Positions 17,303 to 26,409 of a stretch of 64,000 nt of DNA are shown in pieces. A model generated the notes under the pieces. That model saw only the letters and a program-made list of their open reading frames with translations. It was not told the DNA's origin and ran no database searches. How positions within the stretch are numbered: position 1 is the first letter of the stretch; every line of letters starts with the position of its first letter. The position numbers and the translations under genes are program-made. This DNA is from Bradyrhizobium iriomotense (GTDB lineage Bacteria > Pseudomonadota > Alphaproteobacteria > Rhizobiales > Xanthobacteraceae): positions 47,781 through 111,780 of the forward strand of contig NZ_JAFCJZ010000029.1 of the NCBI RefSeq assembly GCF_018130765.1, in the 5' to 3' direction.

Positions 17303-18865
17303 TCAAGTGAGGCCAGCCCGGCGAAAGCCTTCGAGGTAGCGCTCGCGGTCATCGGCGAGCTTGATCGGCATGAACTCGGCGATCCAGGCGAGCGAGACGT
17401 TCGGTTGGGCGCGGCGCAGTTCCCTCAAGGCCGCGGCGGCGATCTCGCGATGCCCGGCCATGCCGGCGGCCGCAGTCAGCACCCGGTGCGCGCCGACGAA
17501 GTCGCTGCGCTGGCGCAAGGCCTCCTGTGCCAAGCGGATGGCCTCCTCGTCGTCGCCGCCGAGGAAACGGGCATAGGCGGCGATGCCGAAATAGACCGGG
17601 GCATAGGGGTCGCGCGGGCTGAGGCGGATCGCCCGCCGGGCCGCCTCGTCGGCCTCCTGCCAGCGGCCGCAATAGCCGAGCGCCAGGCCATAATAGCCCT
17701 GTGCCAGCGCGAAGTTCGGATTGAGCTGGAGCGCCGTCTCGAACTCGGCCAGCGAATCCTCGAACCGTCGCGCGAACAGATGGACGTGGCCGAGCGCGTT
17801 GTGGGCCCAGGCATCCTCGTCGTCGGCGCGGATCGCGGCACGCGCCGCGCGCTCGGCGGCGGGTATCGCAATGGCCATGTCCATCCAGCCCATATGCGCG
17901 GTGAACATGTAGCTGGTGCCGAGCAGGCCGAGCGCCTTGCCGTAGGTGGGGTCGAGCGCGATGGCCTTCTCAAGCAGGGCCTGCGCCACCACGTGATCCT
18001 GCCGCGTCACCCGCCAGTAGTGCGAGAGCGCGCGCATGACGAGGTCCCAGGCGTCCATGCTGTCGGGCGGCTTGCGCTGGGCGCGAAAATTCTCCGCGGC
18101 ATAGAGCTGCGGCTCGATCGCGGCGACGATCGCCTCGGTGATCTCATCCTGGACGGCGAAGACGTCGGCGAGCTCGCGGTCGTAGCGTTCGGCCCAGAGA
18201 TGGCTGCCGGTGGCGACGTCGTTGAGCTGCGCCGTGATGCGGACGCGCTCGCCATCCTTGCGGACGCTGCCCTCGACGACGTAGCGCACGCCGAGCTCTT
18301 CGGCGACCTGCCGCAAATGAACCGTGCGGCCCTTGTAGATGAAGGAGGAGTTGCGCGCGATGACGAAGAACCAGCGCAGCTTCGACAGCGCGGTGATGAT
18401 GTCCTCGCTGATGCCGTCGGAGAAATAATCCTGCTCGGCCTCGCCGCTCATGTTGGTGAAGGGCAGCACCGCGATCGCGGGGCGATCGGGCAGCGGCAGG
18501 CCCGTCGGTGGCGGCGCGGGTGCCTCGTCTGCCCCTGCTGGTTTGGCGGCGCGGGCCAGCTCGGTCACCGCGCCGACGAACCGCACGCCCTTGCGCGCGA
18601 CGGTGCGGATCAGCCGTTGCTCCTCGCCATTGTCGCCAACCGCGCGGCGCGCTGCGTTGATCCGGCTCGTCAGTGTCGATTCCGAGACGACGCGGCCGTT
18701 CCAGATCGCATCGAGCATATTGTCCCGCGTCACCACGCGATCGCGGTTGCGGACGAGGTAGGTCAGGAGATCGAACACTTGCGGTTCGAGCGCGACGAGC
18801 GTGTCCGCGTGCCGCAATTCGCGGCGCTCGGGGTCGAGCAGGAAATCCTCGAACTGAAACGTCAC
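17303..18865 (-). CDS. Winged-helix transcriptional regulator with FlgO/TolB-like and TPR domains (CadC-like)
   Basis: Residues 1-100 form an OmpR-type winged helix (FEDFLLDPERREL...VRKGVRFVG style). Residues about 128-245 match the adenylate-cyclase-associated FlgO/TolB-like domain (AIAVLPFTNMSG, YFSDGISEDII, VIARNSSFIYKG). From about 280 come several TPR-like repeats (EKAIALDPTYGKALGLLG, FETALQLNPNFALAQGYYG). There is no membrane segment, so it is a soluble relative of CadC. Proteins of this build are numerous in Bradyrhizobium and mostly unassigned. It is monocistronic, head-to-head with the methyltransferase gene, which could be its target. Confidence 0.86.
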   Translation of the reverse strand: MTFQFEDFLLDPERRELRHADTLVALEPQVFDLLTYLVRNRDRVVTRDNMLDAIWNGRVVSESTLTSRINAARRAVGDNGEEQRLIRTVARKGVRFVGAVTELARAAKPAGADEAPAPPPTGLPLPDRPAIAVLPFTNMSGEAEQDYFSDGISEDIITALSKLRWFFVIARNSSFIYKGRTVHLRQVAEELGVRYVVEGSVRKDGERVRITAQLNDVATGSHLWAERYDRELADVFAVQDEITEAIVAAIEPQLYAAENFRAQRKPPDSMDAWDLVMRALSHYWRVTRQDHVVAQALLEKAIALDPTYGKALGLLGTSYMFTAHMGWMDMAIAIPAAERAARAAIRADDEDAWAHNALGHVHLFARRFEDSLAEFETALQLNPNFALAQGYYGLALGYCGRWQEADEAARRAIRLSPRDPYAPVYFGIAAYARFLGGDDEEAIRLAQEALRQRSDFVGAHRVLTAAAGMAGHREIAAAALRELRRAQPNVSLAWIAEFMPIKLADDRERYLEGFRRAGLT

Positions 18866-18987
18866 GCGTCCCCCTCGGCTCCCGCTAGGAAAATCAAGGC
18901 GCTCTCAGCGTAAAATAACGCCGCTCTCAAGGCCAGCGAACCGCATGCGCCCTATCGTCCCGGCGTTTTCAACCGCAGGAGATTGCC

Positions 18988-19827
18988 ATGTCGACATCCG
19001 CCGCGCTCAAGCCAGCCGCAGCCCAGCCTGATCTTGCCGCCGTCAAGCAGCGCCAGCACGGCGCCTGGTCGTCGGGCGACTATGCCGTCGTCGGCACCAC
19101 CTTGCAGATCGTCGGCGAGCAGCTCTGTGAGGCACTCGACATACGCGCCGGCAGCAAGGTGCTGGACGTCGCCGCCGGCAACGGCAATGCGACGCTGGCC
19201 GCGGCGCGGCGCTGGTGCGACGTCACGTCCACCGACTACGTGCCGGCGCTGCTCAAGCGCGGGCGCGAGCGCGCGGCGGCCGAACATCTCATGATCGAAT
19301 TCCGCGAGGCGGATGCCGAAGCGCTGCCGTTTGCCGACGCCAGCTACGACGTCGTGCTCTCGACCTTCGGCGTGATGTTCACGCCGGACCAGGACAAGGC
19401 GGCCTCCGAGCTCGCGCGGGTCTGCAAATCCGGCGGCAAGATCGGCCTCGCTAACTGGACGCCGCAAGGTTTCATCGGCCAGCTGTTCAAGACCATCGGC
19501 AAGCACTTGCCGCCGCCGGCCGGGGTGAAGTCGCCGGCCCTCTGGGGCACACAGGCGCGACTTGAGGAGATGTTTGGCAGTCAGGCCTCGGAAATCGCCG
19601 CCGAGCCGCGCATGTTCGTGTTCCGCTATCGCTCGCCGGAGCACTGGCTCGAAATCTTCACGACCTTCTATGGGCCCACGCTGAAGGCGTTTGCCGCGCT
19701 CGACGAGACCGGCCAGGCGGCGCTGAAGCGCGATCTCCTGGCGCTGCTCGGAGAGTTCAATCATGCCGACGACGGCACGATCGTCGTGCACAGCGAATAT
19801 CTGGAAGCCGTGATCACCCGGCGCTGA
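18988..19827 (+). CDS. Class I SAM-dependent methyltransferase
   Basis: The 279-residue protein has the SAM-binding motif VLDVAAGNGNATL, an acidic post-motif (TSTDYVPALL), and motif II/III segments (FREADAEALPFADASYDVV, RVCKSGGKIGLANW) typical of UbiE/Methyltransf_11 enzymes. AGGAG 9 to 13 bases upstream supports the ATG. The substrate is unknown. It faces the winged-helix/TPR regulator gene head to head across about 120 bp and ends in a perfect palindrome. Confidence 0.88.
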   Translation: MSTSAALKPAAAQPDLAAVKQRQHGAWSSGDYAVVGTTLQIVGEQLCEALDIRAGSKVLDVAAGNGNATLAAARRWCDVTSTDYVPALLKRGRERAAAEHLMIEFREADAEALPFADASYDVVLSTFGVMFTPDQDKAASELARVCKSGGKIGLANWTPQGFIGQLFKTIGKHLPPPAGVKSPALWGTQARLEEMFGSQASEIAAEPRMFVFRYRSPEHWLEIFTTFYGPTLKAFAALDETGQAALKRDLLALLGEFNHADDGTIVVHSEYLEAVITRR

Positions 19828-19840
19828 TACGCCCGGGATG

Positions 19841-19866
19841 CGGTCAGGCCGGCCCCGGCCTGACCG
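19841..19866. terminator. Perfect 12-bp palindrome between convergent genes
   Basis: CGGTCAGGCCGG (19841-19852) pairs exactly with CCGGCCTGACCG (19855-19866) across a two-base loop. It sits between the methyltransferase and BrkB stop codons and probably ends transcription from both sides, although no U-tract is present. Confidence 0.65.
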
Positions 19867-19874
19867 CCATCTCA

Positions 19875-21005
19875 TCAAAATGGCGTGGCGGCGCCGACGG
19901 TATCGGCCGAGACGGCTTCGCAGCTGCCGAGCGGCTTGGGGCGACCGGTCGTCGTGTCCCGCAGGGTCTGCCGTTCGATCTCCGAGTTCAGCTCGGCGCC
20001 GAACATGATGACGATCGCCGACATCCACATCCACATCATCAGGCCGATCGCGGCGCCGAGCGAGCCGTAGGTCGCGTTGTAATTGGCGAATTCCGAGAGA
20101 TACCAGGACAGCAGCGCCGAGCCGGCGATCCAGAGGATGGCGGCCGTCACCGCGCCGACGCTCAGCCATTGCCAGCGCGGCGAATCGCGACTGGGTGCGA
20201 AGCGGTAGAGGATCGCGAGCGCCACCAGCAGGATGAGGAACAGCAGCGGCCATCGTGCCAGCGCCACGATCAGCTTGCTTTCGGGCGCCATGCCGAGATG
20301 GTTGAGTGCGAGCGGGAAGGCGACGACGGCGCCCACCATCAGCAGCAGCGCCACAATGCCGCCCGCCGTGAAGGCCAGCGACACCAGGTTCAGCTGGATG
20401 AAGCTGCGCTTCTCGCGCTCTTCATAGGCGACGTTGAGGGCGTCGAAGATGGCTTTCACGCCGGCATTGGCGCTCCAGATCGCGAGCGCGAGGCCGACCA
20501 GGAAGGTGATGCCGAGCGTTGCATTGCCGTGCGAGACGACACGTCCGACCTGGTCCTCGACGATCTGGAACGCCCCCTCCGGTAACATCATCGCGAGCGT
20601 CTGCAGATTGTCGGTGATGGTCGAGGGATTGGCGAACAGTCCGTAGGAGGAGACCAGCGCGGTCACGGCGGGGAAGATCGCGAGCAGTCCGAAGAACACG
20701 ACCCCGCCCGCGGTCGCGAGCAGGCGATCATCATCGATGCGCTGATAGGTGCGCCAGAAAATGTCCTTCCAGCCGGCCCAGGGGATCGCGAACGGGCTCT
20801 TTGAGCGCCGGCCATGGCCCGGTTGCACGGCTGCGTCCGCGGGGCTGGTTTCCGGTGAGTTCGCCTCGCTGTTGCGGTGGTCCGATGGAGGACCGGATCG
20901 GCCGAAGCCGGAGTCCTGAAAATAGTGCTCTGCCGTGAGCACGAAGACGGCCGTCGCCGCCACCAGCAGCCAGCTGTCGATTGGCTCGGAGCGTCGCACC
21001 AGCAT
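19875..21005 (-). CDS. YihY/BrkB family inner-membrane protein
   Basis: The 376-residue protein has one early hydrophobic segment (about 12-26), a polar linker, and then the BrkB core from about residue 85. The core has five or six membrane helices and conserved segments LLATAGGVVFFGLLAIFPAVTA, IWSANAGVKAIFDALNVAYEE and NYNATYGSLGAAIGLMMWMW. The family is often annotated as RNase BN or virulence factor; its true role is unclear and transport has been proposed. The ATG at 21005 is one base beyond the stop of the YqjE-like gene, so the two are coupled. Confidence 0.88.
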   Translation of the reverse strand: MLVRRSEPIDSWLLVAATAVFVLTAEHYFQDSGFGRSGPPSDHRNSEANSPETSPADAAVQPGHGRRSKSPFAIPWAGWKDIFWRTYQRIDDDRLLATAGGVVFFGLLAIFPAVTALVSSYGLFANPSTITDNLQTLAMMLPEGAFQIVEDQVGRVVSHGNATLGITFLVGLALAIWSANAGVKAIFDALNVAYEEREKRSFIQLNLVSLAFTAGGIVALLLMVGAVVAFPLALNHLGMAPESKLIVALARWPLLFLILLVALAILYRFAPSRDSPRWQWLSVGAVTAAILWIAGSALLSWYLSEFANYNATYGSLGAAIGLMMWMWMSAIVIMFGAELNSEIERQTLRDTTTGRPKPLGSCEAVSADTVGAATPF

Positions 21006-21006
21006 G

Positions 21007-21594
21007 TCACGTCTCCAGCCTCTGCCCGTGGCGTCGCCGGCGCGCCGCCGTGATGCCCAGCAGCCCGAGCGCTGCGAGCATCAGGCCAAGCTGCACGGAC
21101 CGGTTGGTGCGAGCTGGCCAGGTCCTGTTGCCATGGCCGCGCTCGCCCGGCGCGAGCGGCGCCAATGGAATTGTCGTTGCGACCTCCTTCACGGCCTGCT
21201 TGACCGTTCCGCGCGGGATACGGGGCGTTGCGACCGCCACGCGCAGACGGCTCGCGAGCGGCACGATCGGCTTGGGCTTGCGTTTCATCTGTGCCATCGC
21301 CACCCCGGCACAGACCGCAGCCAGCACCAGCAGCACTGTGCTGACCGCGCCAAACCCCCAGAACTGCCCGTAGGTGATGGCGACCCAGCGGTACAGGGCG
21401 ATCAGCCCGACGAAGAAGGCTGCGATAACGAACAGGCCCGCGACCGCGAACAGCCCGCCGGCCACCGCGTAAGACGTCACCTTGCCGGTGGCGTGGCTGG
21501 TCTGGTCACGCAGATAGGATTGAGCAGCGCGTTTGACGTGATTGAGCTTGAGCGCCATGCCGGCGCGCAGCAATTCGCCCGATGGCGCGAGCAT
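21007..21594 (-). CDS. YqjE-like / phage-holin superfamily III membrane protein
   Basis: The 195-residue protein has two adjacent membrane helices (about 43-65 and 78-102) and a third near the C-terminus (VQLGLMLAALGLLGI), with basic stretches between. The pattern fits the DUF1469/YqjE family, whose function is unknown. GGAGG lies 8 bases before the ATG at 21594. It is transcribed with the BrkB-like gene, and the pair may form or modify a membrane complex. No phage genes lie nearby, so the holin label is only a fold similarity. Confidence 0.72.
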   Translation of the reverse strand: MLAPSGELLRAGMALKLNHVKRAAQSYLRDQTSHATGKVTSYAVAGGLFAVAGLFVIAAFFVGLIALYRWVAITYGQFWGFGAVSTVLLVLAAVCAGVAMAQMKRKPKPIVPLASRLRVAVATPRIPRGTVKQAVKEVATTIPLAPLAPGERGHGNRTWPARTNRSVQLGLMLAALGLLGITAARRRRHGQRLET

Positions 21595-21684
21595 GCGAAC
21601 ATCCTCCGAGCGCGAGACGATGCGTCGGGGGATGAACGTGGCGGAATTTGACTTGTTCCGTCGAAGTGGGGCGGCCGCGGCGGA

Positions 21685-22644
21685 TCAGCCGAGATCGGCA
21701 GCCGAAATCCAGAACACTTCGCCCTCGGAGTCTTCCGTGTCGAGCCAGAGCAGCGGCAGTTCCGGAAAGGCCTCGTCGACCAGTTCGCGGCCGCGGCCGA
21801 TCTCGCAGATCAGTCCGCCGCCAGGCGTCAGGTGATCGGGCGCATCGCGTAGGATCTTCCGCACCACGTCGAGACCATCGGCACCGCCGTCGAAGGCGAG
21901 TTTTGGCTCGGCCCGGCACTCCGGCGGCAGCGCGGCCATGCCTTCGGCATCCACGTAAGGCGGGTTGGTGATGATGAGGTCGTACCGCGCATCGCCAAGC
22001 GGAGCGAACAGGTCGCCGCGATGCAGCGTGACTCGCTCATCGAGCCCGTGCTCGGCGACATTGCGTGCGGCGACCTCGATCGCGCCCTTGGAAATGTCGA
22101 CGGCATCGACCACAGCGTTCGGGAAATGATACGCAGCGAGGATCGCCAGACACCCCGAGCCCGTGCAGAGATCGAGCACGCGCTCGACCGTCGTGGGATC
22201 GTCGATCAGCGAGCCCGCCTCGCCGTCGCCGCCGAAATGCGACTCCAGGAGCTCGCCAATGAAGGAGCGCGGGACGATGACGCGCTCGTCGACATAGAAG
22301 GGCAGGCCGCGCATGTAGATCTTGTTGACGAGATAGGCGGCCGGTTTGCGCGTCGTGACGCGCTTATGGATCAAGTCGAGGATGGTCTTGCCTTCCGCGG
22401 CGGTGACGCGCGCGTGGGCAAAGCCCTCGAACTGGTCGGGATTGAGATGGAGCGCCTCGGAGACAAGGAAGGCGGCTTCCGCGACCGGGTCGGTCGTGCC
22501 ATGGGCAAAGGCGAGTCTTGCTTCAACGAAGCGGCTGACCCCATAGCGGACGTAGTCGATCAGCGTGACAAGCTCCCCGGGCCCCACCTTCGCAAGTTTC
22601 GGCGCGGCGCGGCCGCGCGCGGTCTTTTTCGCAATTTTTGCCAT
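21685..22644 (-). CDS. prmB: Ribosomal protein L3 N5-glutamine methyltransferase PrmB
   Basis: PrmB methylates a glutamine of ribosomal protein L3. The 319-residue protein carries the SAM motif VLDLCTGSGCLAILAA and the catalytic NPPYVD box (ITNPPYVDAEGM). The helical N-terminal domain and the VPRSFIGELL segment fit PrmB rather than PrmC, which usually reads NPPYI. The first 20 residues are Lys/Ala-rich. Its ATG shares one base with the moaE stop, so it is the last gene of the uvrC-pgsA-moaD-moaE-prmB string. Confidence 0.9.
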   Translation of the reverse strand: MAKIAKKTARGRAAPKLAKVGPGELVTLIDYVRYGVSRFVEARLAFAHGTTDPVAEAAFLVSEALHLNPDQFEGFAHARVTAAEGKTILDLIHKRVTTRKPAAYLVNKIYMRGLPFYVDERVIVPRSFIGELLESHFGGDGEAGSLIDDPTTVERVLDLCTGSGCLAILAAYHFPNAVVDAVDISKGAIEVAARNVAEHGLDERVTLHRGDLFAPLGDARYDLIITNPPYVDAEGMAALPPECRAEPKLAFDGGADGLDVVRKILRDAPDHLTPGGGLICEIGRGRELVDEAFPELPLLWLDTEDSEGEVFWISAADLG

Positions 22645-23126
22645 CAGGATTTGGTCCAGCGTGCGGCGGCCTCGTCGTCACGGGCCTGGGCCTCGACCCA
22701 GCCGGTGCCGGTGGCGCTCTCTTCCTTCTTCCAGAACGGGGCGCTGGTCTTGAGGTAATCCATCAGGAACTCGGCCGCCTGGAATGCGGCCTGGCGATGC
22801 TGCGAGGCGGTCAGCACCAGCACGATGTTCTGGCCCGGCATGAATCGTCCGACGCGGTGGATCACCGTGACGCCATTGAGCGGCCAGCGCGAAATGGCCT
22901 CGTCGGCATGGCGCCTGATCTCTTCCTCCGCCATGCCGGGATAGTGCTCGAGCGTGAGCGCGGCGATCTTGGCGCTGTCGTCGTCGGCACGGCAGATGCC
23001 GGAGAAGCTCACGACCGCGCCGATGTCGGTCCGGCTCTTGGTCATGACCGTGATCTCGCGCGCGATGTCGAAATCGTCTTCCTGGATACGGATGGTGACG
23101 GGGCAGCTGGTGACGGGGGAGGTCAT
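22644..23126 (-). CDS. moaE: Molybdopterin synthase catalytic subunit MoaE
   Basis: MoaE receives sulphur from MoaD and makes the dithiolene of molybdopterin from cyclic pyranopterin monophosphate. The 160-residue protein has the family segments GAVVSFSGICRADD, LEHYPGMAE, VTVIHRVGRFMPGQ and DYLKTSAPFWKKE, the last holding the active-site lysines. It starts 4 bp after moaD ends and overlaps prmB by one base. Confidence 0.96.
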   Translation of the reverse strand: MTSPVTSCPVTIRIQEDDFDIAREITVMTKSRTDIGAVVSFSGICRADDDSAKIAALTLEHYPGMAEEEIRRHADEAISRWPLNGVTVIHRVGRFMPGQNIVLVLTASQHRQAAFQAAEFLMDYLKTSAPFWKKEESATGTGWVEAQARDDEAAARWTKS

Positions 23127-23130
23127 GAGC

Positions 23131-23382
23131 CTACCCGCCGGTCATCGGCGGGAAGAACGCGATCTCGCGGGCGCCCGCGATTGCGGTGTCCTGTTTGACG
23201 TGGGCATGGTCGATCGCGGCGCGGATCACCTTTGGCTTTTCGAACGCATACGCATAAGCCTCGCTCCGGCCGGACAGCCAGGCGATCAACTCCTCCACGG
23301 TGCGCACGGTCGCCGGCGGCTCGATGGTCTCCTCGGCCTTGCCGACGCGCTCACGCACCCAGGCAAAATACTTCACCTTCAT
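23131..23382 (-). CDS. moaD: Molybdopterin synthase sulphur carrier subunit MoaD
   Basis: This 83-residue ubiquitin-fold protein ends in the required Gly-Gly (FFPPMTGG), which is thiocarboxylated and inserted into MoaE. It begins MKVKYFAWVRERVG, typical of MoaD. Its ATG overlaps the pgsA stop by four bases and moaE follows after 4 bp. The rest of the cofactor pathway (moaA, moaC and others) is not in the window. Confidence 0.95.
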   Translation of the reverse strand: MKVKYFAWVRERVGKAEETIEPPATVRTVEELIAWLSGRSEAYAYAFEKPKVIRAAIDHAHVKQDTAIAGAREIAFFPPMTGG

Positions 23383-23996
23383 CCCTCATCCTCCTTGATG
23401 AGATGATGGATGCCGGCGCGGAAATAGTCATAGCCGGTGTAGATGGTCAGGATCGCCGAGGCCCACAGCAGCGCCAGTCCGATCATCGTAACGACGGGCA
23501 CCACCTCGTCGCCGGCAGGTCCCGCGAGCAGGAAGCCGATCGCGACGAGTTGGACCGTGGTCTTCCACTTCGCAAGCTTGGTCACGGGGACGCTGACGCG
23601 GAGCGCGGCGAGGTATTCGCGCAGGCCCGAAACCAGGATTTCGCGGCACAGGATCACGATGGCGGCCCACAGCGACCAGCCGTGGATGATGCCGTCGGCG
23701 GCCAGCATCAGCAGGCAGGAGGCGACCAGCAGCTTGTCGGCGATCGGGTCGAGCATCCGGCCGAACGCCGATTGCTGATTCCAGATCCGCGCGTAATAGC
23801 CGTCAAGGTAATCGGTGACCGCAGCCGCGATGAAGATGGCGACCGCGAGCCAGCGCAGCCAGAGCGGCTGATCCAGAATCGACTGCGCGTAGATGCATCC
23901 GACCACGACCGGGATCGCGGCGATCCGGCCATAGGTCAGGATGTTGGGGAGGGACATCGCGCGGCTGGTCGTCCCTCGTGTCGTGGCGATGTTCAT
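23379..23996 (-). CDS. pgsA: CDP-diacylglycerol-glycerol-3-phosphate 3-phosphatidyltransferase
   Basis: PgsA makes phosphatidylglycerol phosphate, the committed step to phosphatidylglycerol and cardiolipin. The CDP-alcohol phosphotransferase motif is clear: D-G-x2-A-R...G-x3-D-x3-D, here TDYLDGYYARIWNQQSAFGRMLDPIADK. About five membrane helices follow. Possible starts are 24008 (TTG), 23996 (ATG) and 23957 (ATG, MSLPNILTYGRI). I chose 23996 because AGGA lies just upstream, but the conserved region begins only at 23957. It overlaps moaD. Confidence 0.93.
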   Translation of the reverse strand: MNIATTRGTTSRAMSLPNILTYGRIAAIPVVVGCIYAQSILDQPLWLRWLAVAIFIAAAVTDYLDGYYARIWNQQSAFGRMLDPIADKLLVASCLLMLAADGIIHGWSLWAAIVILCREILVSGLREYLAALRVSVPVTKLAKWKTTVQLVAIGFLLAGPAGDEVVPVVTMIGLALLWASAILTIYTGYDYFRAGIHHLIKEDEG

Positions 23997-24104
23997 CCGT
24001 CCTACCAATACCGCTCAAGGCTGAAGGTCAACCGTCCCGCTCACAAATGGGATGCGGGATGCGACGCCCTTATGACCATGGCTCCCCTTGGGTCCCCTTG
24101 TAGT

Positions 24105-26162
24105 TCACCCCGGCTGGGGATGGAAATATTCGAAAATCCTGCGGGCGCTTTCGGCGCTCACCCCCGGAACCTTGCCGAGATCGGCGATCGAGGCCCGTTC
24201 GATCTCCTTCAGGGTTCCGAAATGGTGCAGCAAGGCACGTTTGCGTGACGGGCCGATCCCCGGAATCTCCTGCAGACCGGCCTCGCGGATGTCCTTCTTG
24301 CGCAGCTTGCGGTGCGAGCCGATGACGAAGCGGTGGGCCTCGTCGCGCAGGCGCTGGATGAAATAGAGCACGGGGTCGCGCGGCTCCAGCTTGATCGCCT
24401 CGCGCTCCGGCATGAACAGGGTCTCGCGACCGGCATCCCGGTCCGGCCCCTTGGCGACCGACATCAGCGACACCTGGGTCAGGCCGAGATTGGCAAAGAT
24501 CTCGCGCACCGCGTTGAGCTGGCCGCGGCCGCCGTCGATGATCACGAGGTCGGGCCATTGCGGGAAGTCGTCGTCCTTGGCCTTGGCGCCCTCTTCGGGC
24601 GGATTGATCAGGCGCTTGAAGCGGCGCTCCAGCACCTCGCGCATCATGGCGAAGTCGTCGCCTGGCGTGATCCCTTCCGACTTGATGTTGAACTTGCGGT
24701 ACTGGTTCTTCACGAAGCCGTCGGGGCCGGCGACGATCATGGCGCCGACCGCATTGGTGCCCTGGATGTGGCTGTTGTCGTAGACCTCGATGCGCTTGGG
24801 CGCATGCGGCAGGCTCAGCGTCGTGGCCATGGCCTCCAGCAGCCGGCTTTGTGTTGCGGTGTCGGCGAGCTTGCGGCCGAGCGCCTCGCGCGCATTGGTC
24901 AACGCGTGGGCGACGAGCTCCTTCTTCTCGCCGCGCTTGGGCGCGGTGACCTCGACCTTGTGGCCGGCCTTGATCGAGAGTGCGTTGGCAAGCAACTCGC
25001 TCTCCTCGATCTCGTGCGAGAGCAGGATGACCTTCGGCGGCGGCTTGTCGTCGTAGAACTGGGCGAGGAACGAGCCGAGCACTTCCTCCGGCGTGAAAGT
25101 CTTTTCCGCGCGGGGGAAATAGGCGCGATTGCCCCAGTTCTGGCCGGTGCGGAAGAAGAACACCTCGACGCAGGAGAAGCCGCCCTCCTGGTGGATGGCG
25201 AAGACGTCGGCTTCCTCCACCGTGCGCGGATTGATGCCCTGCTGCGACTGGATCGCCGACAGCGCGGCGAGACGGTCGCGGTAGAGCGCGGCGCGCTCGA
25301 ACTCGAGCTCGCCTGAGGCCTTCTCCATCTCTCCGGCGAGCTCCTGCTTCACCGCGTGGCTCTTGCCGGAAAGGAAATCGCTCGCCTCGCGCACCAGCGT
25401 TGAATAGCCGCCGAAGTCGATCTCGCGGGTGCAGGGACCGGCGCAGCGGCGGATCTGGTAGAGCAGGCAGGGGCGGGTGCGGCTCTCGAAGAAGGAATCG
25501 GTGCAGGAGCGGATCAGGAACGCGCGCTGCAACGCCGTGATGGTGCGGTTGACCGCGCCGGCGGAGGCGAACGGGCCGAAATAGCGGCCGGGCCGTGTCT
25601 GCGCGCCGCGATGTTTCAGGATCTGCGGCGCCCAATGGTCGCCGGTGATCAGGATATAGGGAAACGACTTGTCGTCGCGCAGCTGCACGTTGAAGCGCGG
25701 CCGGAGCTGCTTGATGAGATTGGCTTCCAGCAGCAGCGCCTCGGTCTCGGTGTTGGTCGAGACGATCTCCACGGTCACCGTGGCTGCGATCATGCGCAGG
25801 ATGCGCGCCGGCTGCGGCGCGCTCTGGCGCGCGTAGTTGGACAGGCGCTTTTTGACGTTCTTGGCCTTGCCGACATAGAGCACATCGGCGTTGGCATTGA
25901 GCATGCGGTAGACGCCGGGCGAGGTCGGGGCGAGCCGGACCGCGCGCTCGATCGCCTCGTGGCCGGTCGCCAGCGGCTCTTCGCCGACCGCGCCGCTCTC
26001 TTCGAGGATATCAGGCAGCAGCGCATCGTCCTCGTCGTCGCCGCCTGTGGTGGCGGGATCGACGTCCGGCGCCGCCAACCCCGCGGGCGGCGTGTCGTTC
26101 GTAGCGGCCTGCGGCGATTTGCGCGCGCGGTCGTCCGGATTGTCGGTGGAATCGTGAACCAT
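24105..26162 (-). CDS. uvrC: Excinuclease ABC subunit C
   Basis: UvrC makes both incisions around DNA lesions held by UvrB. The 685-residue protein has the GIY-YIG nuclease (GVYRML...LYVGKAKNVKKRL, residues about 83-106), a UVR motif (MEKASGELEFERAALYRDRL), the RNase H-like second nuclease (EVYDNSHIQGTNAVGAMIV), and C-terminal helix-hairpin-helix motifs (EIPGIGPSRKRALL). A polar acidic N-terminal tail of about 70 residues precedes the GIY domain and is longer than in E. coli. It heads the operon with pgsA, moaD, moaE and prmB. Confidence 0.96.
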   Translation of the reverse strand: MVHDSTDNPDDRARKSPQAATNDTPPAGLAAPDVDPATTGGDDEDDALLPDILEESGAVGEEPLATGHEAIERAVRLAPTSPGVYRMLNANADVLYVGKAKNVKKRLSNYARQSAPQPARILRMIAATVTVEIVSTNTETEALLLEANLIKQLRPRFNVQLRDDKSFPYILITGDHWAPQILKHRGAQTRPGRYFGPFASAGAVNRTITALQRAFLIRSCTDSFFESRTRPCLLYQIRRCAGPCTREIDFGGYSTLVREASDFLSGKSHAVKQELAGEMEKASGELEFERAALYRDRLAALSAIQSQQGINPRTVEEADVFAIHQEGGFSCVEVFFFRTGQNWGNRAYFPRAEKTFTPEEVLGSFLAQFYDDKPPPKVILLSHEIEESELLANALSIKAGHKVEVTAPKRGEKKELVAHALTNAREALGRKLADTATQSRLLEAMATTLSLPHAPKRIEVYDNSHIQGTNAVGAMIVAGPDGFVKNQYRKFNIKSEGITPGDDFAMMREVLERRFKRLINPPEEGAKAKDDDFPQWPDLVIIDGGRGQLNAVREIFANLGLTQVSLMSVAKGPDRDAGRETLFMPEREAIKLEPRDPVLYFIQRLRDEAHRFVIGSHRKLRKKDIREAGLQEIPGIGPSRKRALLHHFGTLKEIERASIADLGKVPGVSAESARRIFEYFHPQPG

Positions 26163-26281
26163 GATGCGAATTTAGGCGCTGGGGGTGCCGATTTGAAGTT
26201 CCGGCGGTGCCGCACACACAGGATGGCGATGCAGTTCCCGGTAACGCTTGCTTAAGCCTGTTAACAGCGCGGTAACCCGGC

Positions 26282-26297
26282 TTAACAGCCCTTTAAC
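26282..26297. promoter_or_regulatory. Perfect CtrA-type box TTAA-N7-TTAAC
   Basis: TTAA at 26282-26285, seven bases, then TTAAC at 26293-26297 match the alphaproteobacterial CtrA consensus exactly. It lies between uvrC (leftward) and the outer-membrane protein gene (rightward, start 26410) in an AT-rich stretch with further TTAAC and GTAAC half-sites from about 26240. Confidence 0.6.
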
Positions 26298-26409
26298 TTA
26301 AAACTCTCGATAAATCCGACGCGAAAGGGTCTTGGTTCCGTAACCATGCGGTTTTGCCTCGCGCGGCGGCGCGGGCATCGCGGGGCGGCAGTTGCGTTGG
26401 AGTTGAGTG

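Noticed and set aside
21007..21594. Holin-like protein as evidence of a prophage
   Set aside because: No phage genes or attachment sites are nearby; the similarity is to the chromosomal YqjE-type membrane family.
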